From the NCBI RefSeq assembly GCF_000018685.1, contig NC_010001.1, positions 3,116,001 through 3,180,000 of the forward strand: DNA of 64,000 bases. Reading direction: 5' to 3'. Origin of the DNA: Lachnoclostridium phytofermentans ISDg (lineage in GTDB: Bacteria; Bacillota; Clostridia; Lachnospirales; Lachnospiraceae). Numbering within the stretch: position 1 is the first letter of the stretch; the number at the start of each line of letters is the position of its first letter. The position numbers and the translations under genes are program-made. The notes beneath the pieces were generated by a model. That model worked only from the letters and a program-made list of their open reading frames with translations, did not search any database and was not told the DNA's origin. Below are positions 52,476 through 62,060 of the stretch, piece after piece.

Positions 52476-53354
52476 TTACGCACGTGGATGAGTTTTATGA
52501 TATGTTCCAAAGGTTTCACCAATTCGTTGTTTCGTGTAGTGTTGTGTGGCAGTAATATTGGCATGACCCATTAATTCCTTCATACTATTTAAATCCGCGC
52601 CATTTTCTATCATATGAATTGCAAAAGAATTTCGTATGGCCTGTGGTGTCAAATCCTCTTCTAACCCTATCTGTTTACCGTAATATTTCATGATTTTCCA
52701 GACGCCCTGCCTTGTCATAGGCTCCCCTTGTCTGCCTAGGAACAGATACGGACTTTCTTTTCTTACATCGTCTTCTGAAGCTAAATATGCTTCTAAGGAA
52801 GCTCTTGCAGCTTGTCCAAATGGTACAACACGATTCTTCTTTAATTCTCGAACCGTAACGCATCCAAATTTTAAATTGATATCCTCTTTTTTTAACCCAC
52901 CGATTTCTGATACCTTCATCCCTGTCGCATACATTAATTCAAGCATAGCTTTATCTCGAAGTCCACGTTTGGTATTAGAGTCAGGTGCGGATAACAAGGA
53001 TAGTACTTGTTCTTTTGTTAAGTATCTTGGTGGTGCAATTTCGACTTTTGGTGGCTTTATCCTCTCGGTAGGATCACCAATTAACTTTCCATGTTTCATT
53101 AGATAAAACAAAAAGCTACGTATGGAAACCAGATTTCGGTTTACCGTGGCCTTTGATTTTCCCTCTTTTTCTTGTTGTAACAAAAATGAGTTTATCATGG
53201 TTTCTGTTATTTTCTTTGACTCACTCACACTATTTTCTTGCAAGAATAAATACCATCTTTTTAAATCAATGCGATAAGCACTTAAGGTATTGTCTGTGGC
53301 ATTTTTTATATTCTTTTGATAAATTAAAAAATCTTCAATCTCTTTTTCCACCAT
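52476..53354 (-). CDS. XerD-like tyrosine recombinase with altered catalytic residues
   Basis: A 292-aa Xer-type recombinase. The N-terminal SAM-like core-binding domain (NATDNTLSAYRIDLKRWYLF) and catalytic domain are full length. By alignment with E. coli XerD (R148, K172, H244, R247, H270, Y279), the first Arg is Lys (YATGMKVSEIG, usual ATGLRVSE) and the first His is Gln (TPQAIRNSFA, usual TPHxLRHSFA). The second Arg, the His of MGHANIT and Tyr of QHYT are kept. The gene is near spoIIM and nudF, like B. subtilis xerD (ripX). It may be impaired as a recombinase. Confidence 0.85.
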   Translation of the reverse strand: MVEKEIEDFLIYQKNIKNATDNTLSAYRIDLKRWYLFLQENSVSESKKITETMINSFLLQQEKEGKSKATVNRNLVSIRSFLFYLMKHGKLIGDPTERIKPPKVEIAPPRYLTKEQVLSLLSAPDSNTKRGLRDKAMLELMYATGMKVSEIGGLKKEDINLKFGCVTVRELKKNRVVPFGQAARASLEAYLASEDDVRKESPYLFLGRQGEPMTRQGVWKIMKYYGKQIGLEEDLTPQAIRNSFAIHMIENGADLNSMKELMGHANITATQHYTKQRIGETFGTYHKTHPRA

Positions 53355-53547
53355 TTCCTCCTAAACATGCTTCCACTTGCATTTTTATTATATGTAACAT
53401 CTTATTCAACTAGTTTCGGACAGACCCAAAGCACGCACTTCGGTATGCATCGCTTAGCAGGTAAGCCGCATATATCCAATCTTTTTTAACTTGTACTAAA
53501 TCTCTGGACAAGAATAGAATGTAGAATAATACTATCATAATATTCTA

Positions 53548-54153
53548 TTAGAATAATTGTAAGGCCTTTTTTACAAGATAACTTCCCACAAATGCCTCCA
53601 TACAAGCTCCAATTAAAATACATACAATAAGTATTATAATTAATTTTATGTATTTTTTCAATAATAGTACATTTTGTAACCCTGCTGTCGATTCGTGATT
53701 AGCCTCCATGTAAAGAGCGAAACAGTTTTTAATACTGATTAAAACAACCGGTACAAAGATTAGCTCTTGAGGAAATAGGTAAGTGAGGTAAAGTAATCCG
53801 CCCTTCATTCCATAGTGCATCCATAAAGTCATCATCAGATAACCCACCTGAAATCCCCTACTTAAGAGATACCATCCCATATATGGTAGTCCTAAAAATG
53901 TTAGGCTTAGAGTCCAGAATAGGAAAAAGGGTTTTAGTTTCGAGGTGAAAATATAGCGAAAGAAATCCCCATAATTGATTTCCATGGACTTAATCGTATT
54001 AAAATACCTGCTATTTAAGCTGTCTACGCTGTTTTGCAATAGTCCTTGGCTTACTTTAGAGAAAATACACCCAAGGATGACACTTGCAAAAAAGAGAACC
54101 ATGGCTATTGTCAACGGTTCTCTTTTCCTTAATCTTAAACTCCATCGTTTCAT
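53548..54153 (-). CDS. spoIIM: Stage II sporulation protein M
   Basis: SpoIIM is a membrane protein of the SpoIIDMP complex that thins septal peptidoglycan and drives engulfment. The 201-aa protein has about five helices (TIAMVLFFASVILGCIFSKV, PFFLFWTLSLTFLGLPYMGW). The central YLLSRGFQVGYLMMTLWMHY and YLTYLFPQELIFVPVVLISI are family hallmarks. The start is at 54153 (MKRWSLRLRKRE) since GGAGGT lies 5 nt upstream. It sits between xerD-like and nudF genes. Its presence makes endospore formation likely for the organism. Confidence 0.94.
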   Translation of the reverse strand: MKRWSLRLRKREPLTIAMVLFFASVILGCIFSKVSQGLLQNSVDSLNSRYFNTIKSMEINYGDFFRYIFTSKLKPFFLFWTLSLTFLGLPYMGWYLLSRGFQVGYLMMTLWMHYGMKGGLLYLTYLFPQELIFVPVVLISIKNCFALYMEANHESTAGLQNVLLLKKYIKLIIILIVCILIGACMEAFVGSYLVKKALQLF

Positions 54154-54219
54154 GCTGACCTCCAAGACATTATTTCAAGTTCTCACTATGAACTATATGC
54201 TTGGACTATTAGAAACAGA

Positions 54220-54750
54220 CTATAAATTTTTCTTAGCCTTATATGCTAGAATTGCTGAAATTGTTTTAGCGTCTTGAATGGTACCATTTAAAATCATAGC
54301 AACCAATTCCTCTAAAGTATATGCTTCTACCTCTACAAATTCATCCTCATCAAGATGCTGTTTGGATGGCTTTAAATCCTCCGTGTAATAGATACTAATT
54401 AACTCATTACAAAAAGCAACTGTAGTATATAAATCAAGGAGATGCTCCACCTTCTCGGTACGATATCCGGTCTCTTCCTCGAGTTCTCTCATCGCTGCTA
54501 ATTCTCGATCTTCCCCACGATTTAAACCACCCGCAGGTATTTCTAAAGTATAGCGCTCCGGAGCATTTCGATATTGACGGACCATAATAATTTTACCTTC
54601 TGAATTCACAGGAACGATAGCAGAAGCCCCTTTATGGTCAATATAATCCCACTCTGCTTCTCTACCATCCGGTAATTTCATCGTGTCAGTATAGACATCA
54701 ACAATTCTTCCTTTATGCTCTAATCTACGATTTATTCTTTGATAGTCCAT
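54220..54750 (-). CDS. nudF: NUDIX ADP-ribose pyrophosphatase
   Basis: Hydrolyses ADP-ribose and related sugar nucleotides. The 176-aa protein contains the full Nudix box GLNRGEDRELAAMRELEEET followed by GY near 80-102 (GX5EX7REUXEEXGU), with the upstream RQYRNAPERYTLEIPAGG typical of ADP-ribose pyrophosphatases. The start is at 54750, since GGAGG lies 5 nt upstream of this ATG. Location next to spoIIM matches other Firmicutes. Sequence looks complete. Confidence 0.93.
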   Translation of the reverse strand: MDYQRINRRLEHKGRIVDVYTDTMKLPDGREAEWDYIDHKGASAIVPVNSEGKIIMVRQYRNAPERYTLEIPAGGLNRGEDRELAAMRELEEETGYRTEKVEHLLDLYTTVAFCNELISIYYTEDLKPSKQHLDEDEFVEVEAYTLEELVAMILNGTIQDAKTISAILAYKAKKNL

Positions 54751-54833
54751 AGGAACCTCCATTCTTATGCTTATTCTTAATATTTTAATATTGACAGTAA
54801 AAATGTACGCTTATATACCAATGTATGAATAAA

Positions 54834-54950
54834 GGATTCCAATCGGTCTATCCCCTGCAACCATTTTTATAGAAATTGTATGGGAAAACGAATATGATTA
54901 TCAAATCCAAAATTTGCACAAGGTATCACCGCTACATTATAATCCTCCAT
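54834..54950 (-). pseudogene. Relic of a class I/II aminotransferase (C-terminal fragment)
   Basis: On the minus strand the frame from 54950 reads MEDYNVAVIPCANFGFDNHI then RF, and after a one-base frame change reads SHTISIKMVAG, then GIDRLES after another shift. This matches the C-terminal core of PLP-dependent aspartate/alanine-type aminotransferases (xNVAVIPGxxFGxxxHIRLSYxxSxExxxxGIDRL). The rest of the gene (about 300 residues including the PLP lysine) is absent. So this is a decayed fragment left after deletion. The nearby gap (54751-55200) otherwise holds only the terminator at 55110-55146. Confidence 0.7.
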
Positions 54951-55109
54951 TTAGATTGATGCAAGTCTTGTGACAGATTCTATTTTATCACCTTAATATT
55001 TTCTTATAACTTTCAAAGAATTATGCGATAATTTAATATCATATGTCCAATCAGAAATGTTAATCCATATCGGAGAATGACGAAAGCAACCAGAGATCAT
55101 AGGGACTGA

Positions 55110-55146
55110 AAAAGCTGACTCCTGTGCTATACAGAAATCAGCTTTT
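55110..55146. terminator. Terminator downstream of the Big_2 protein gene
   Basis: AAAAGCTGA (55110-55118) pairs with TCAGCTTTT (55138-55146); on the minus strand the U-run follows. Confidence 0.8.
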
Positions 55147-55200
55147 AGCTTCTTAACTCTCTTTTTTAAATTGTCCTTGACTTGAGTACCATTTTATGAA

Positions 55201-56373
55201 TTAATTATAAGAATTAGCATTATATATAACTTTATATTCATCATACTCAGGAATAGTTATTTTACTAAAGTCGTTAAATATTATTTTTGGATTCAGTAAT
55301 ATAGAAGAACCAACGTCAACATTTGATTCATCCCAAAAACCATCGATGTAAACAATATTACTATCTTTATAATAAATTATATAAGCTTCTAAGAAAATTC
55401 TATCATTTGACTTGTTGTTAACATGTAAGTTTAAAAGTTCAACACTGTCTTTAATATCATTGAAATTACCACCATAATATTCATATGAATAAAGCACTTT
55501 TTCTACCGTTATATCAACACTATTTTTCATATTTAGATTTGATTCATTGTAATAAAAAGATGTTCTTTCAAAAACAATTTTATAACTCTTATAATCCTTA
55601 TTTGATTTTTCAAAAGATAGCACTTTACTATTATTGCTAAGTAAATTTGTAGCTATTTTATTGCTAACTGATACGATTTTATTATTTTCATCGTAAAACA
55701 CTAATTTATAATCGAAAAGTAAGTCAATTTTACTGTTATTAGTTAGTACACATTTTATTTGATTACCTATTTCACCATATTCATAGCTTAGATTATCTAT
55801 GGCATCATTTATATTTTTCTTTGTTGGATTTATATAAACGGAACAATTTAATGAATAATTTCCAAAAGAAACTTTAATTTTAGTATTGCCGGCGGTGATA
55901 CCTGTTACTACGCCATTTTCATCTACTGTAGCTATTTTTGTATTATCTGATTTCCATGTAATTTTAGTATTCTTGTATATGACTGGTAAATAACTAATTT
56001 TTAAGTCAAGCTTATCATCTATCCCTAGTGAAATGGAGTTACGCTCTAATCTAGGTTTATAGACTACTACAGAACATTTCAATTTTTTATTATTTACTTC
56101 TGCAGTAATTTCAGTGAATCCTGGCTTTATCCCTTTTATTAATCCATCTGAACTGATAGTGACAATTGACTTATTATTTGTAGACCACTTAACCTTTGAA
56201 TTAGAACCAGTTATTTTTAATTGAAATGTTTCTCCAATTCCAAGATTAACAGATGTTTTGTTTAATTTAACTGATGCAGCTACAGCATACCCTTTTATAG
56301 GTGTAATTAAAGATACTAATAATACTAGCACCGATAAAAATAATATACCTTTATTAAACCTTAAAGTTTTCAT
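55201..56373 (-). CDS. Secreted protein with Big_2 domains
   Basis: A 390-aa secreted protein with a signal peptide (GILFLSVLVLLVSLITPIKG then YAVAA). Two Ig-like Big_2 repeats follow, about 33-105 (KLNKTSVNLGIGETFQLKIT) and 108-182 (KSDNTKIATVDENGVVTGIT). The C-terminal 200 residues are a less clear beta-rich domain with similarity to FxLYD-type modules. No LPXTG or membrane anchor is seen. Its codon use is more AT-rich than neighbours, and it lies between the aminotransferase relic and the IS element, which suggests a region of acquisition. Confidence 0.85.
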   Translation of the reverse strand: MKTLRFNKGILFLSVLVLLVSLITPIKGYAVAASVKLNKTSVNLGIGETFQLKITGSNSKVKWSTNNKSIVTISSDGLIKGIKPGFTEITAEVNNKKLKCSVVVYKPRLERNSISLGIDDKLDLKISYLPVIYKNTKITWKSDNTKIATVDENGVVTGITAGNTKIKVSFGNYSLNCSVYINPTKKNINDAIDNLSYEYGEIGNQIKCVLTNNSKIDLLFDYKLVFYDENNKIVSVSNKIATNLLSNNSKVLSFEKSNKDYKSYKIVFERTSFYYNESNLNMKNSVDITVEKVLYSYEYYGGNFNDIKDSVELLNLHVNNKSNDRIFLEAYIIYYKDSNIVYIDGFWDESNVDVGSSILLNPKIIFNDFSKITIPEYDEYKVIYNANSYN

Positions 56374-56472
56374 TCTCCATCTCCCTTTGAATATTTACCA
56401 TTATTATACACATAACATCATTATTTTACAAGATGTTTATCTGAATACTAATATCACTTGTTGATTGAAAAA

Positions 56473-58080
56473 CTAGATTCCATTTTTAAATATTAAATAT
56501 GGAATTTACTCTTTCTTAAACTCCAGTACTCCTTTACTATAAGATTGTATTCCCAATCCGCAGTGAAAGGAGTTTATTTATGTGTAAATTAATACCCGGG
56601 AATCAAAAACATCTTACATTAGATAACAGAGTTTACATTGAAAAATCCTTGGATAACAACATGCCCTTTAGTGAAATCGCTAAGTATATTTGCAAGGATC
56701 CATCTACCATTTCCAAAGAGGTTAGGAAGCACCGCATATTAAATCCCAGAAATGATTTCATTAACTTCAACCACTGTACTGATCGTCGTGATTGCAAGCT
56801 CAGAAATGTCTGCAATCGCTCAATCCCATGCAAGAAGCAGTGTAGTTCCTGTATCGAATGTAATGCTCATTGCATTAAATTTGTCGTAGAGGTATGTTCG
56901 ACGATTTTGAAATACCCCTATGTCTGTAATGGTTGCCCGAAAAAGGTTCAATGTAGGCTTGATAAATACTTCTACAAAGCTGTTACCTCAAATAAGGAAT
57001 ATAAGACTATTTTGGTTGAATCCAGAAACGGAATCAATATATCGGAGGTAGACCTTAAGCTTATGGATAGTATAGTTTCACCTTTAATCCTACAGGGACA
57101 GAGCCCTTATCAGATTGTTCAAAGCCATCCTGAAATTAAATGCACTGAAAAAACAATCTATAATTACATAGCCTCTGGTGCTCTTTCCGTAAAAAATCTC
57201 GATCTCCCCCGGAAAGTAAAGTACAAACTCCGTAAACTTCATCCATCAGAAATCAATGATAAAGGTATTTTTGAAGGTCGCTCCTACAAAGATTTTCTTA
57301 GCTATATACAAGCCTATCCTGATTCAAATGTTGTGGAAATGGATACCGTAGTTGGTTGCGAAGGTAGTCACAAGGTATTTCTTACCCTGTTTTTCCGAAA
57401 CTGTAAACTGATGTTGATCTACCTTCTTCCGGATAAAACAACTACATCTGTTAAAAAAGTATTTGACCGTCTTGAAGAAAAAATTTCAACACTTGGGTTT
57501 TGCAAAACCTTTCCTGTTATCTTAACTGACAGGGGGGGTGAATTTTTAAAGCCTGATGAACTTGAAACTGGAATCGATAATGTCATTCGAACATCTATTT
57601 ATTATTGTGACCCCATGGCATCATGGCAGAAACCTGGTATCGAAAAGAACCATGAATTTATACGTTATGTCCTTCCGAAAGGTTCTACATTTGACACCCT
57701 CACCCAATGGGATGTTACAAAACTTGCAAGTCATATCAATAGTACAGCAAGAGCCAGCTTAAATGGTCTAGCCCCCATTAAACTGGCCCAAATGCTGCTT
57801 GATAATAATGCAGTATATGCATTCGGACTAAGGGAGATACCACCCAATGATATCATACTGACCCCCGAACTGCTGAAAAAGTAACCCATAACTTTTAGCC
57901 AATCTGCGGATGAAGAATCGTCAATATCCTATCCCTGACGGGTGGAATTTAGTCTTGCACAAAACTCTCCAGTCGTCTGTTTGCCATGCAGTTTTTTTAT
58001 TCCGATCATTCCTGTTAGCCTATTATACTATATTTTTTTTATTTATAATATAGCTCAAACCTAGATAAAATGGAATTTAG
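56473..58080 (+). mobile_element. IS30-family insertion sequence (approximate ends)
   Basis: An about 1.6-kb element around the transposase gene. Candidate ends are CTAGATTCCATTTT (56473-56486) and its near-complement AAAATGGAATTTAG (58067-58080), matching at 13 of 14 positions. No target duplication is obvious. The word TGGAATTTA recurs at 56500, 57943, 58071, 58090 and 58108, the last two just outside the right end, so the true boundary could be up to 58116. The ends are an inference from repeat matching. Confidence 0.55.
56580..57884 (+). CDS. IS30-family transposase
   Basis: DDE transposase of 434 aa. An N-terminal HTH (YIEKSLDNNMPFSEIAKYIC) is followed by a Cys-rich region at about 60-125 (CNRSIPCKKQCSSCIECNAH). 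The RNase H-like core has the first Asp in VEMDTVVGCEGSHK, the second in VILTDRGGEFLKPDE and Glu in WQKPGIEKNHEF, the IS30 pattern with N-E-F-I-R-x-x-L-P-K. Length is at the upper end of the family because of the Cys-rich insert. The reading frame is intact, so the element may still be active. AGGAGT provides the ribosome site. Confidence 0.93.
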   Translation: MCKLIPGNQKHLTLDNRVYIEKSLDNNMPFSEIAKYICKDPSTISKEVRKHRILNPRNDFINFNHCTDRRDCKLRNVCNRSIPCKKQCSSCIECNAHCIKFVVEVCSTILKYPYVCNGCPKKVQCRLDKYFYKAVTSNKEYKTILVESRNGINISEVDLKLMDSIVSPLILQGQSPYQIVQSHPEIKCTEKTIYNYIASGALSVKNLDLPRKVKYKLRKLHPSEINDKGIFEGRSYKDFLSYIQAYPDSNVVEMDTVVGCEGSHKVFLTLFFRNCKLMLIYLLPDKTTTSVKKVFDRLEEKISTLGFCKTFPVILTDRGGEFLKPDELETGIDNVIRTSIYYCDPMASWQKPGIEKNHEFIRYVLPKGSTFDTLTQWDVTKLASHINSTARASLNGLAPIKLAQMLLDNNAVYAFGLREIPPNDIILTPELLKK

Positions 58081-58251
58081 CCTGCATACTGGAATTTAAC
58101 TTTACACTGGAATTTAACTTTTCATTCAACCTACTAATATCACTTCTGTTTTTCTTGTATGCTACAAATTCAGTTCTTCTTGTCACTACGTCGAACAATC
58201 AAGGTTCAGGAATTTATCACTGATAAATTCACTATTTAATTTTATGATTTT

Positions 58252-58596
58252 TTACATGTGGCTTGAATCTTGCTCAATATTGTATTCGTTTGAATTAACG
58301 GTAGATTTATAATCAATATTTTTTGTACCTTCATTGTTGATTATTTTACTATCAATATTCTTCAGAACTTCAATGATCTCTCCGAAACCATACATAATGA
58401 AAGATGTGACAATCCCTCCAAAAAATAAGAGTACAGGTGGTATTAGACTCAATTCAACCTTTATCTCATAATAAGATTCATTGAGTTTAGCATTATGGTC
58501 AATGCTATATATCAACCATATTATAGCCACCACTATAGATGACCAAAATATAAATTTAGCAATTGCTTTTATTGATTCTTGTACATTATCAAACAT
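58252..58596 (-). CDS. Small two-helix membrane protein, function unknown
   Basis: A 114-aa protein with two hydrophobic stretches (FIFWSSIVVAIIWLIYSI about 17-34; IPPVLLFFGGIVTSFIMYG about 52-70) and a polar, Asn-rich C-terminus. The start MFDNVQESIKAIAKFIFWSS is preceded by GGGAGGTAAG with good spacing, supporting translation. No family recognised. It lies next to the IS element and may be part of the acquired segment. Confidence 0.65.
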   Translation of the reverse strand: MFDNVQESIKAIAKFIFWSSIVVAIIWLIYSIDHNAKLNESYYEIKVELSLIPPVLLFFGGIVTSFIMYGFGEIIEVLKNIDSKIINNEGTKNIDYKSTVNSNEYNIEQDSSHM

Positions 58597-58791
58597 ATCT
58601 TACCTCCCACATTTTTCTTAATTATATACTAACTAGGAAAATATGGCAAATATTATAGTGTTAAAAAAGCTCCTACCACTAAAATCAGCAACTTATAGAC
58701 CACATGTGTTTTTTTGTTTTGGAGCAAAAGAAATTGATATTCTTTACTGTAAGAGCCCTCGATTGGATATACATAGTACCTATTCAAAAAA

Positions 58792-58847
58792 ATGAGGTTG
58801 TAAAAGTATTATAAATGCAACATTTATAACACTTTCCACAACCTCAT
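58792..58847. terminator. Terminator of rny
   Basis: ATGAGGTTG (58792-58800) pairs with CAACCTCAT (58839-58847), and AAAGT-TTATAAATG with CATTTATAA-ACTTT inside. It lies 14 bp after the rny stop. Confidence 0.9.
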
Positions 58848-58861
58848 GTTTATTTCATTTT

Positions 58862-60412
58862 TTATTTCGCGTAATCTGTAACTCTTGATTCACGAATTAC
58901 ATTTACTTTGATCATGCCCGGATATTCTAATTCGGACTCAATCTTCTTGGATAAGTCACGAGCGAGTAATACCATATCGTCATCGGTAACCTGATCTGGT
59001 ACCACCATAACGCGTACTTCTCGTCCTGCCTGAATTGCAAATGACTTATCGACCCCTTTAAAGCCGTTGGTAATATCTTCTAACTGTTTCAAACGGTTAG
59101 TATATGTCTCCAATGTTTCTCTACGAGCACCAGGTCTAGCAGCTGAAATTGTATCAGCAGCTTGAACGATACAGGCAATTAAGGATTGGAATTCCACATC
59201 ACCGTGATGTGCTTCCACTGCATTTATTACAATTGGAGATTCTTTATATTTTCTACATAAATCAACACCAATTTGTACATGCGTTCCTTCCATTTCATGA
59301 TCAACTGATTTACCAATATCGTGCAATAAACCTGCACGCTTAGCTATACGTACGTCAACACCGATTTCTCCGGCCAATAAACCGGATAAAATAGCCACTT
59401 CAATGGAATGCTTCAATGCATTCTGACCATAGCTTGTTCTAAATTTCATCTTACCTAATAGTCTAACAAGTTCCGGATGAATGCCATGAACACCAACCTC
59501 TAAGGTTGCTGCTTCACCTTCTTCACGAATCATCGTTTCCACTTCTTTTTGAGCTTTTTCTACCATCTCTTCGATTCTTGCAGGATGGATACGTCCATCT
59601 ACAATTAACTTCTCAAGAGCAATTCTTGCAGTCTCTCTACGAATTGGATCAAAGCCAGAAAGAATGACAGCTTCAGGTGTATCATCAATGATTAAGTCGA
59701 CACCAGTTAAGGTTTCTAAGGTACGAATATTACGTCCTTCTCTACCAATGATTCTACCCTTCATCTCATCATTTGGAAGCTGTACAACAGATATCGTTGT
59801 CTCAGCTACATGGTCTGCAGCGCACTTCTGAATTGCAGTAACAACATAATCCTTTGCCTTTTTCTCAGCCTCTTCTTTTGCCCTGCTTTCTAATTCTTTA
59901 ATTAGTACAGCAGTTTCATGTTTTACTTCATCTTCGACAGTTTTAATAAGATATTCCTTCGCTTGTTCGGAGGTCAAACCGGAAATTTTCTCTAACTCTG
60001 CTACTTGTTTCTGATGGGATTCTTCCACCTCAACACGGAGTCTATCAAGTTCTTGCTCCTTCGCTACGAGTTTAGCTTCCTTCTTTTCCAGTGCTTCCGT
60101 TTTTCTGTCAAGTGTTTCTTCCTTTGTTAACACACGTTTTTCATAACGCTGTAACTCGGCTCTACGTTCCTTCGTCTCTCTCTCGAGCTCATTCTTTGTC
60201 TTTAATGACTCTTCCTTCGCTTCAAGCAAAGCTTCTCTCTTCTTAGTTTCCGCCGTTTTTAAAGCTTCATCTATGATTTCTCTTGCTTTTTCATCTGCAC
60301 TACCAATTTTGCCTTCTACGACTTTTTTATAGTAGCTAATGGCAGATTTCCAAGCAATCAGAGCAACTATGATCGCAGTAATCACACAAGCAATTACTAT
60401 CTTTATAAGCAC
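58862..60412 (-). CDS. rny: Ribonuclease Y
   Basis: Membrane-bound endoribonuclease that starts bulk mRNA decay in Firmicutes. The 516-aa protein has an N-terminal helix (IVIACVITAIIVALIAW), a long coiled coil (about 35-190, SLKTKNELERETKERRAELQ), a KH RNA-binding domain near 205-270 (GRIIGREGRNIRTLETLTGV) and an HD phosphohydrolase near 330-430 with LLHDIGKSVDHEMEGTH. Both metal-binding His-Asp are intact. Length is standard. It is followed by a strong terminator; the leading promoter region is AT-rich (60413-60596). Confidence 0.96.
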   Translation of the reverse strand: MLIKIVIACVITAIIVALIAWKSAISYYKKVVEGKIGSADEKAREIIDEALKTAETKKREALLEAKEESLKTKNELERETKERRAELQRYEKRVLTKEETLDRKTEALEKKEAKLVAKEQELDRLRVEVEESHQKQVAELEKISGLTSEQAKEYLIKTVEDEVKHETAVLIKELESRAKEEAEKKAKDYVVTAIQKCAADHVAETTISVVQLPNDEMKGRIIGREGRNIRTLETLTGVDLIIDDTPEAVILSGFDPIRRETARIALEKLIVDGRIHPARIEEMVEKAQKEVETMIREEGEAATLEVGVHGIHPELVRLLGKMKFRTSYGQNALKHSIEVAILSGLLAGEIGVDVRIAKRAGLLHDIGKSVDHEMEGTHVQIGVDLCRKYKESPIVINAVEAHHGDVEFQSLIACIVQAADTISAARPGARRETLETYTNRLKQLEDITNGFKGVDKSFAIQAGREVRVMVVPDQVTDDDMVLLARDLSKKIESELEYPGMIKVNVIRESRVTDYAK

Positions 60413-60596
60413 AGGAGCACCTCCTTTATTTAGTTTTCATTGTACATGTATACAACATATAAATTTTATACTGTTTTTATATTTATGTCAAGTACACATT
60501 GGAAAATTTTATGCATTTTGATGAATATTTTCGTAAAATGTTGAAATTGTTAATATATAAAGCACATTATATTAATTTGAATGAATTAAGACATTT

Positions 60597-62060
60597 TTAG
60601 TCTTCCATCATTTCGCCCATATAATAAAAACCTTTACACTCTGATAATTTCACAGATACAATATTTCCAATTAACTCCTTTGTTCCCTTAAAATGCACGA
60701 GCACATTGTTACTTAATCTACCAGTCATTAAACTATTGTCTTGCTCATTTACTTCTTCTACAAGAACTTCTGCAATTTTGCCTTCATCGTCTTTTGAAAT
60801 CTTAGAAGAAGACTCCCGAATTGTTGTCAAAAGTCGCTGGAAACGTTCATTTGCCACTTCTTCTGGAATCTGGTTTTCCATAGTTGCTGCTGGAGTTCCA
60901 CTTCGTTTACTATAGATAAAGGTATAAGCGCTATCATACCCAACTTTACGAACTACATCTAAGGTATCTAAAAAATCTTCTTCGGTTTCACCAGGGAATC
61001 CTACAATAATATCCGTAGTTAAGGAGATGTTTGGCATCGCCATCTTAATACGGTCTACTAAGTTAAGATAATCCTCTTTGGTGTACTTACGATTCATCTT
61101 CATTAAAAGTTCTGTACTTCCAGACTGTACTGGTAAATGAATATGATTACAGATTTTCTTGCTGTTTTTCATAACCTCAATTACATCATTTGATAAATCC
61201 TTAGGATGTGGTGTCATAAAACGAATACGTTTAAGCCCCTCCACCTGCTCTACCATCTGTAGTAGCTGTGCAAAGGAAACTGGTTCGTCAAGTGTCTTGC
61301 CATAGGAATTGACATTCTGACCAAGGAGCATAACTTCAACAACACCCTTTGATACGAGCTGCTTAATCTCTTTAATGATGTCCTCTGGATTTCTGCTACG
61401 TTCTCTACCACGCACATACGGAACGATGCAATAGCTACAGAAATTATTGCACCCATACATAATATTGACACCTGCTTTGAACTTATACTTTTGTTCGCTA
61501 GGAAGTTCTTCGACAATCTTATCTGTTTCCTTCCATATGTCAATTACCATCTTCTTCGTGGTATGTCTCGCATAAATAAGCTCCGCTAACTTAAAGATAT
61601 TATGAGTACCAAAAACGATATCAACGAAACGATAGCTTTTCTTTATTTTTTCTACCACATGAGACTCTTGCATCATACAACCACAAAGTGCAATTCTCAT
61701 GTGAGGATTCTTTTTCTTCAAGTTTCCAAGAAAACCGATACGTCCATATACTCTGGTATTCGCATTCTCACGAACGGTACAAGTATTATAAACTACAAAA
61801 TCAGCCTCTTCAGAATCTGATTCCACATAGCCGATGGTTTCTAAGATACCGGCAAGCTTCTCTGAGTCTTTGGCATTCATTTGACATCCAAATGTCTGCA
61901 CATTAAAAGTAAGCGGACGTCCCAATTCGTCTGCTACCTTCTTAACCTCCGCTTTGCATAATGCCATATAGTAATATTGGCGTTCTGGTTCTTTCTCTGG
62001 AACTAAACCGGATAAGTCAATCAAATCTATATTATTCTTTAAGTTATCTAATTCGCTCAT
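60597..62060 (-). CDS. miaB: tRNA-2-methylthio-N6-dimethylallyladenosine synthase MiaB
   Basis: Radical SAM methylthiotransferase that adds a methylthio group to i6A37 of tRNAs. The 487-aa protein has an N-terminal UPF0004 domain with three cluster Cys (TFGCQMNAKDSE, CTVREN, LCGCMMQE). The radical SAM motif is MYGCNNFCSYCIVPYVRGRE (CxxxCxxC) near 207-226. The C-terminal TRAM domain is at about 420-485. An N-terminal extension of about 45 residues is common in Clostridia. It is 185 bp upstream of rny in the direction of transcription. Length is within family range. Confidence 0.96.
   Translation of the reverse strand: MSELDNLKNNIDLIDLSGLVPEKEPERQYYYMALCKAEVKKVADELGRPLTFNVQTFGCQMNAKDSEKLAGILETIGYVESDSEEADFVVYNTCTVRENANTRVYGRIGFLGNLKKKNPHMRIALCGCMMQESHVVEKIKKSYRFVDIVFGTHNIFKLAELIYARHTTKKMVIDIWKETDKIVEELPSEQKYKFKAGVNIMYGCNNFCSYCIVPYVRGRERSRNPEDIIKEIKQLVSKGVVEVMLLGQNVNSYGKTLDEPVSFAQLLQMVEQVEGLKRIRFMTPHPKDLSNDVIEVMKNSKKICNHIHLPVQSGSTELLMKMNRKYTKEDYLNLVDRIKMAMPNISLTTDIIVGFPGETEEDFLDTLDVVRKVGYDSAYTFIYSKRSGTPAATMENQIPEEVANERFQRLLTTIRESSSKISKDDEGKIAEVLVEEVNEQDNSLMTGRLSNNVLVHFKGTKELIGNIVSVKLSECKGFYYMGEMMED

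Noticed and set aside
58090..58116. CRISPR- or iteron-like repeat
   Set aside because: Only two to three copies of a 9-bp word that matches the IS end; better explained by the transposon.
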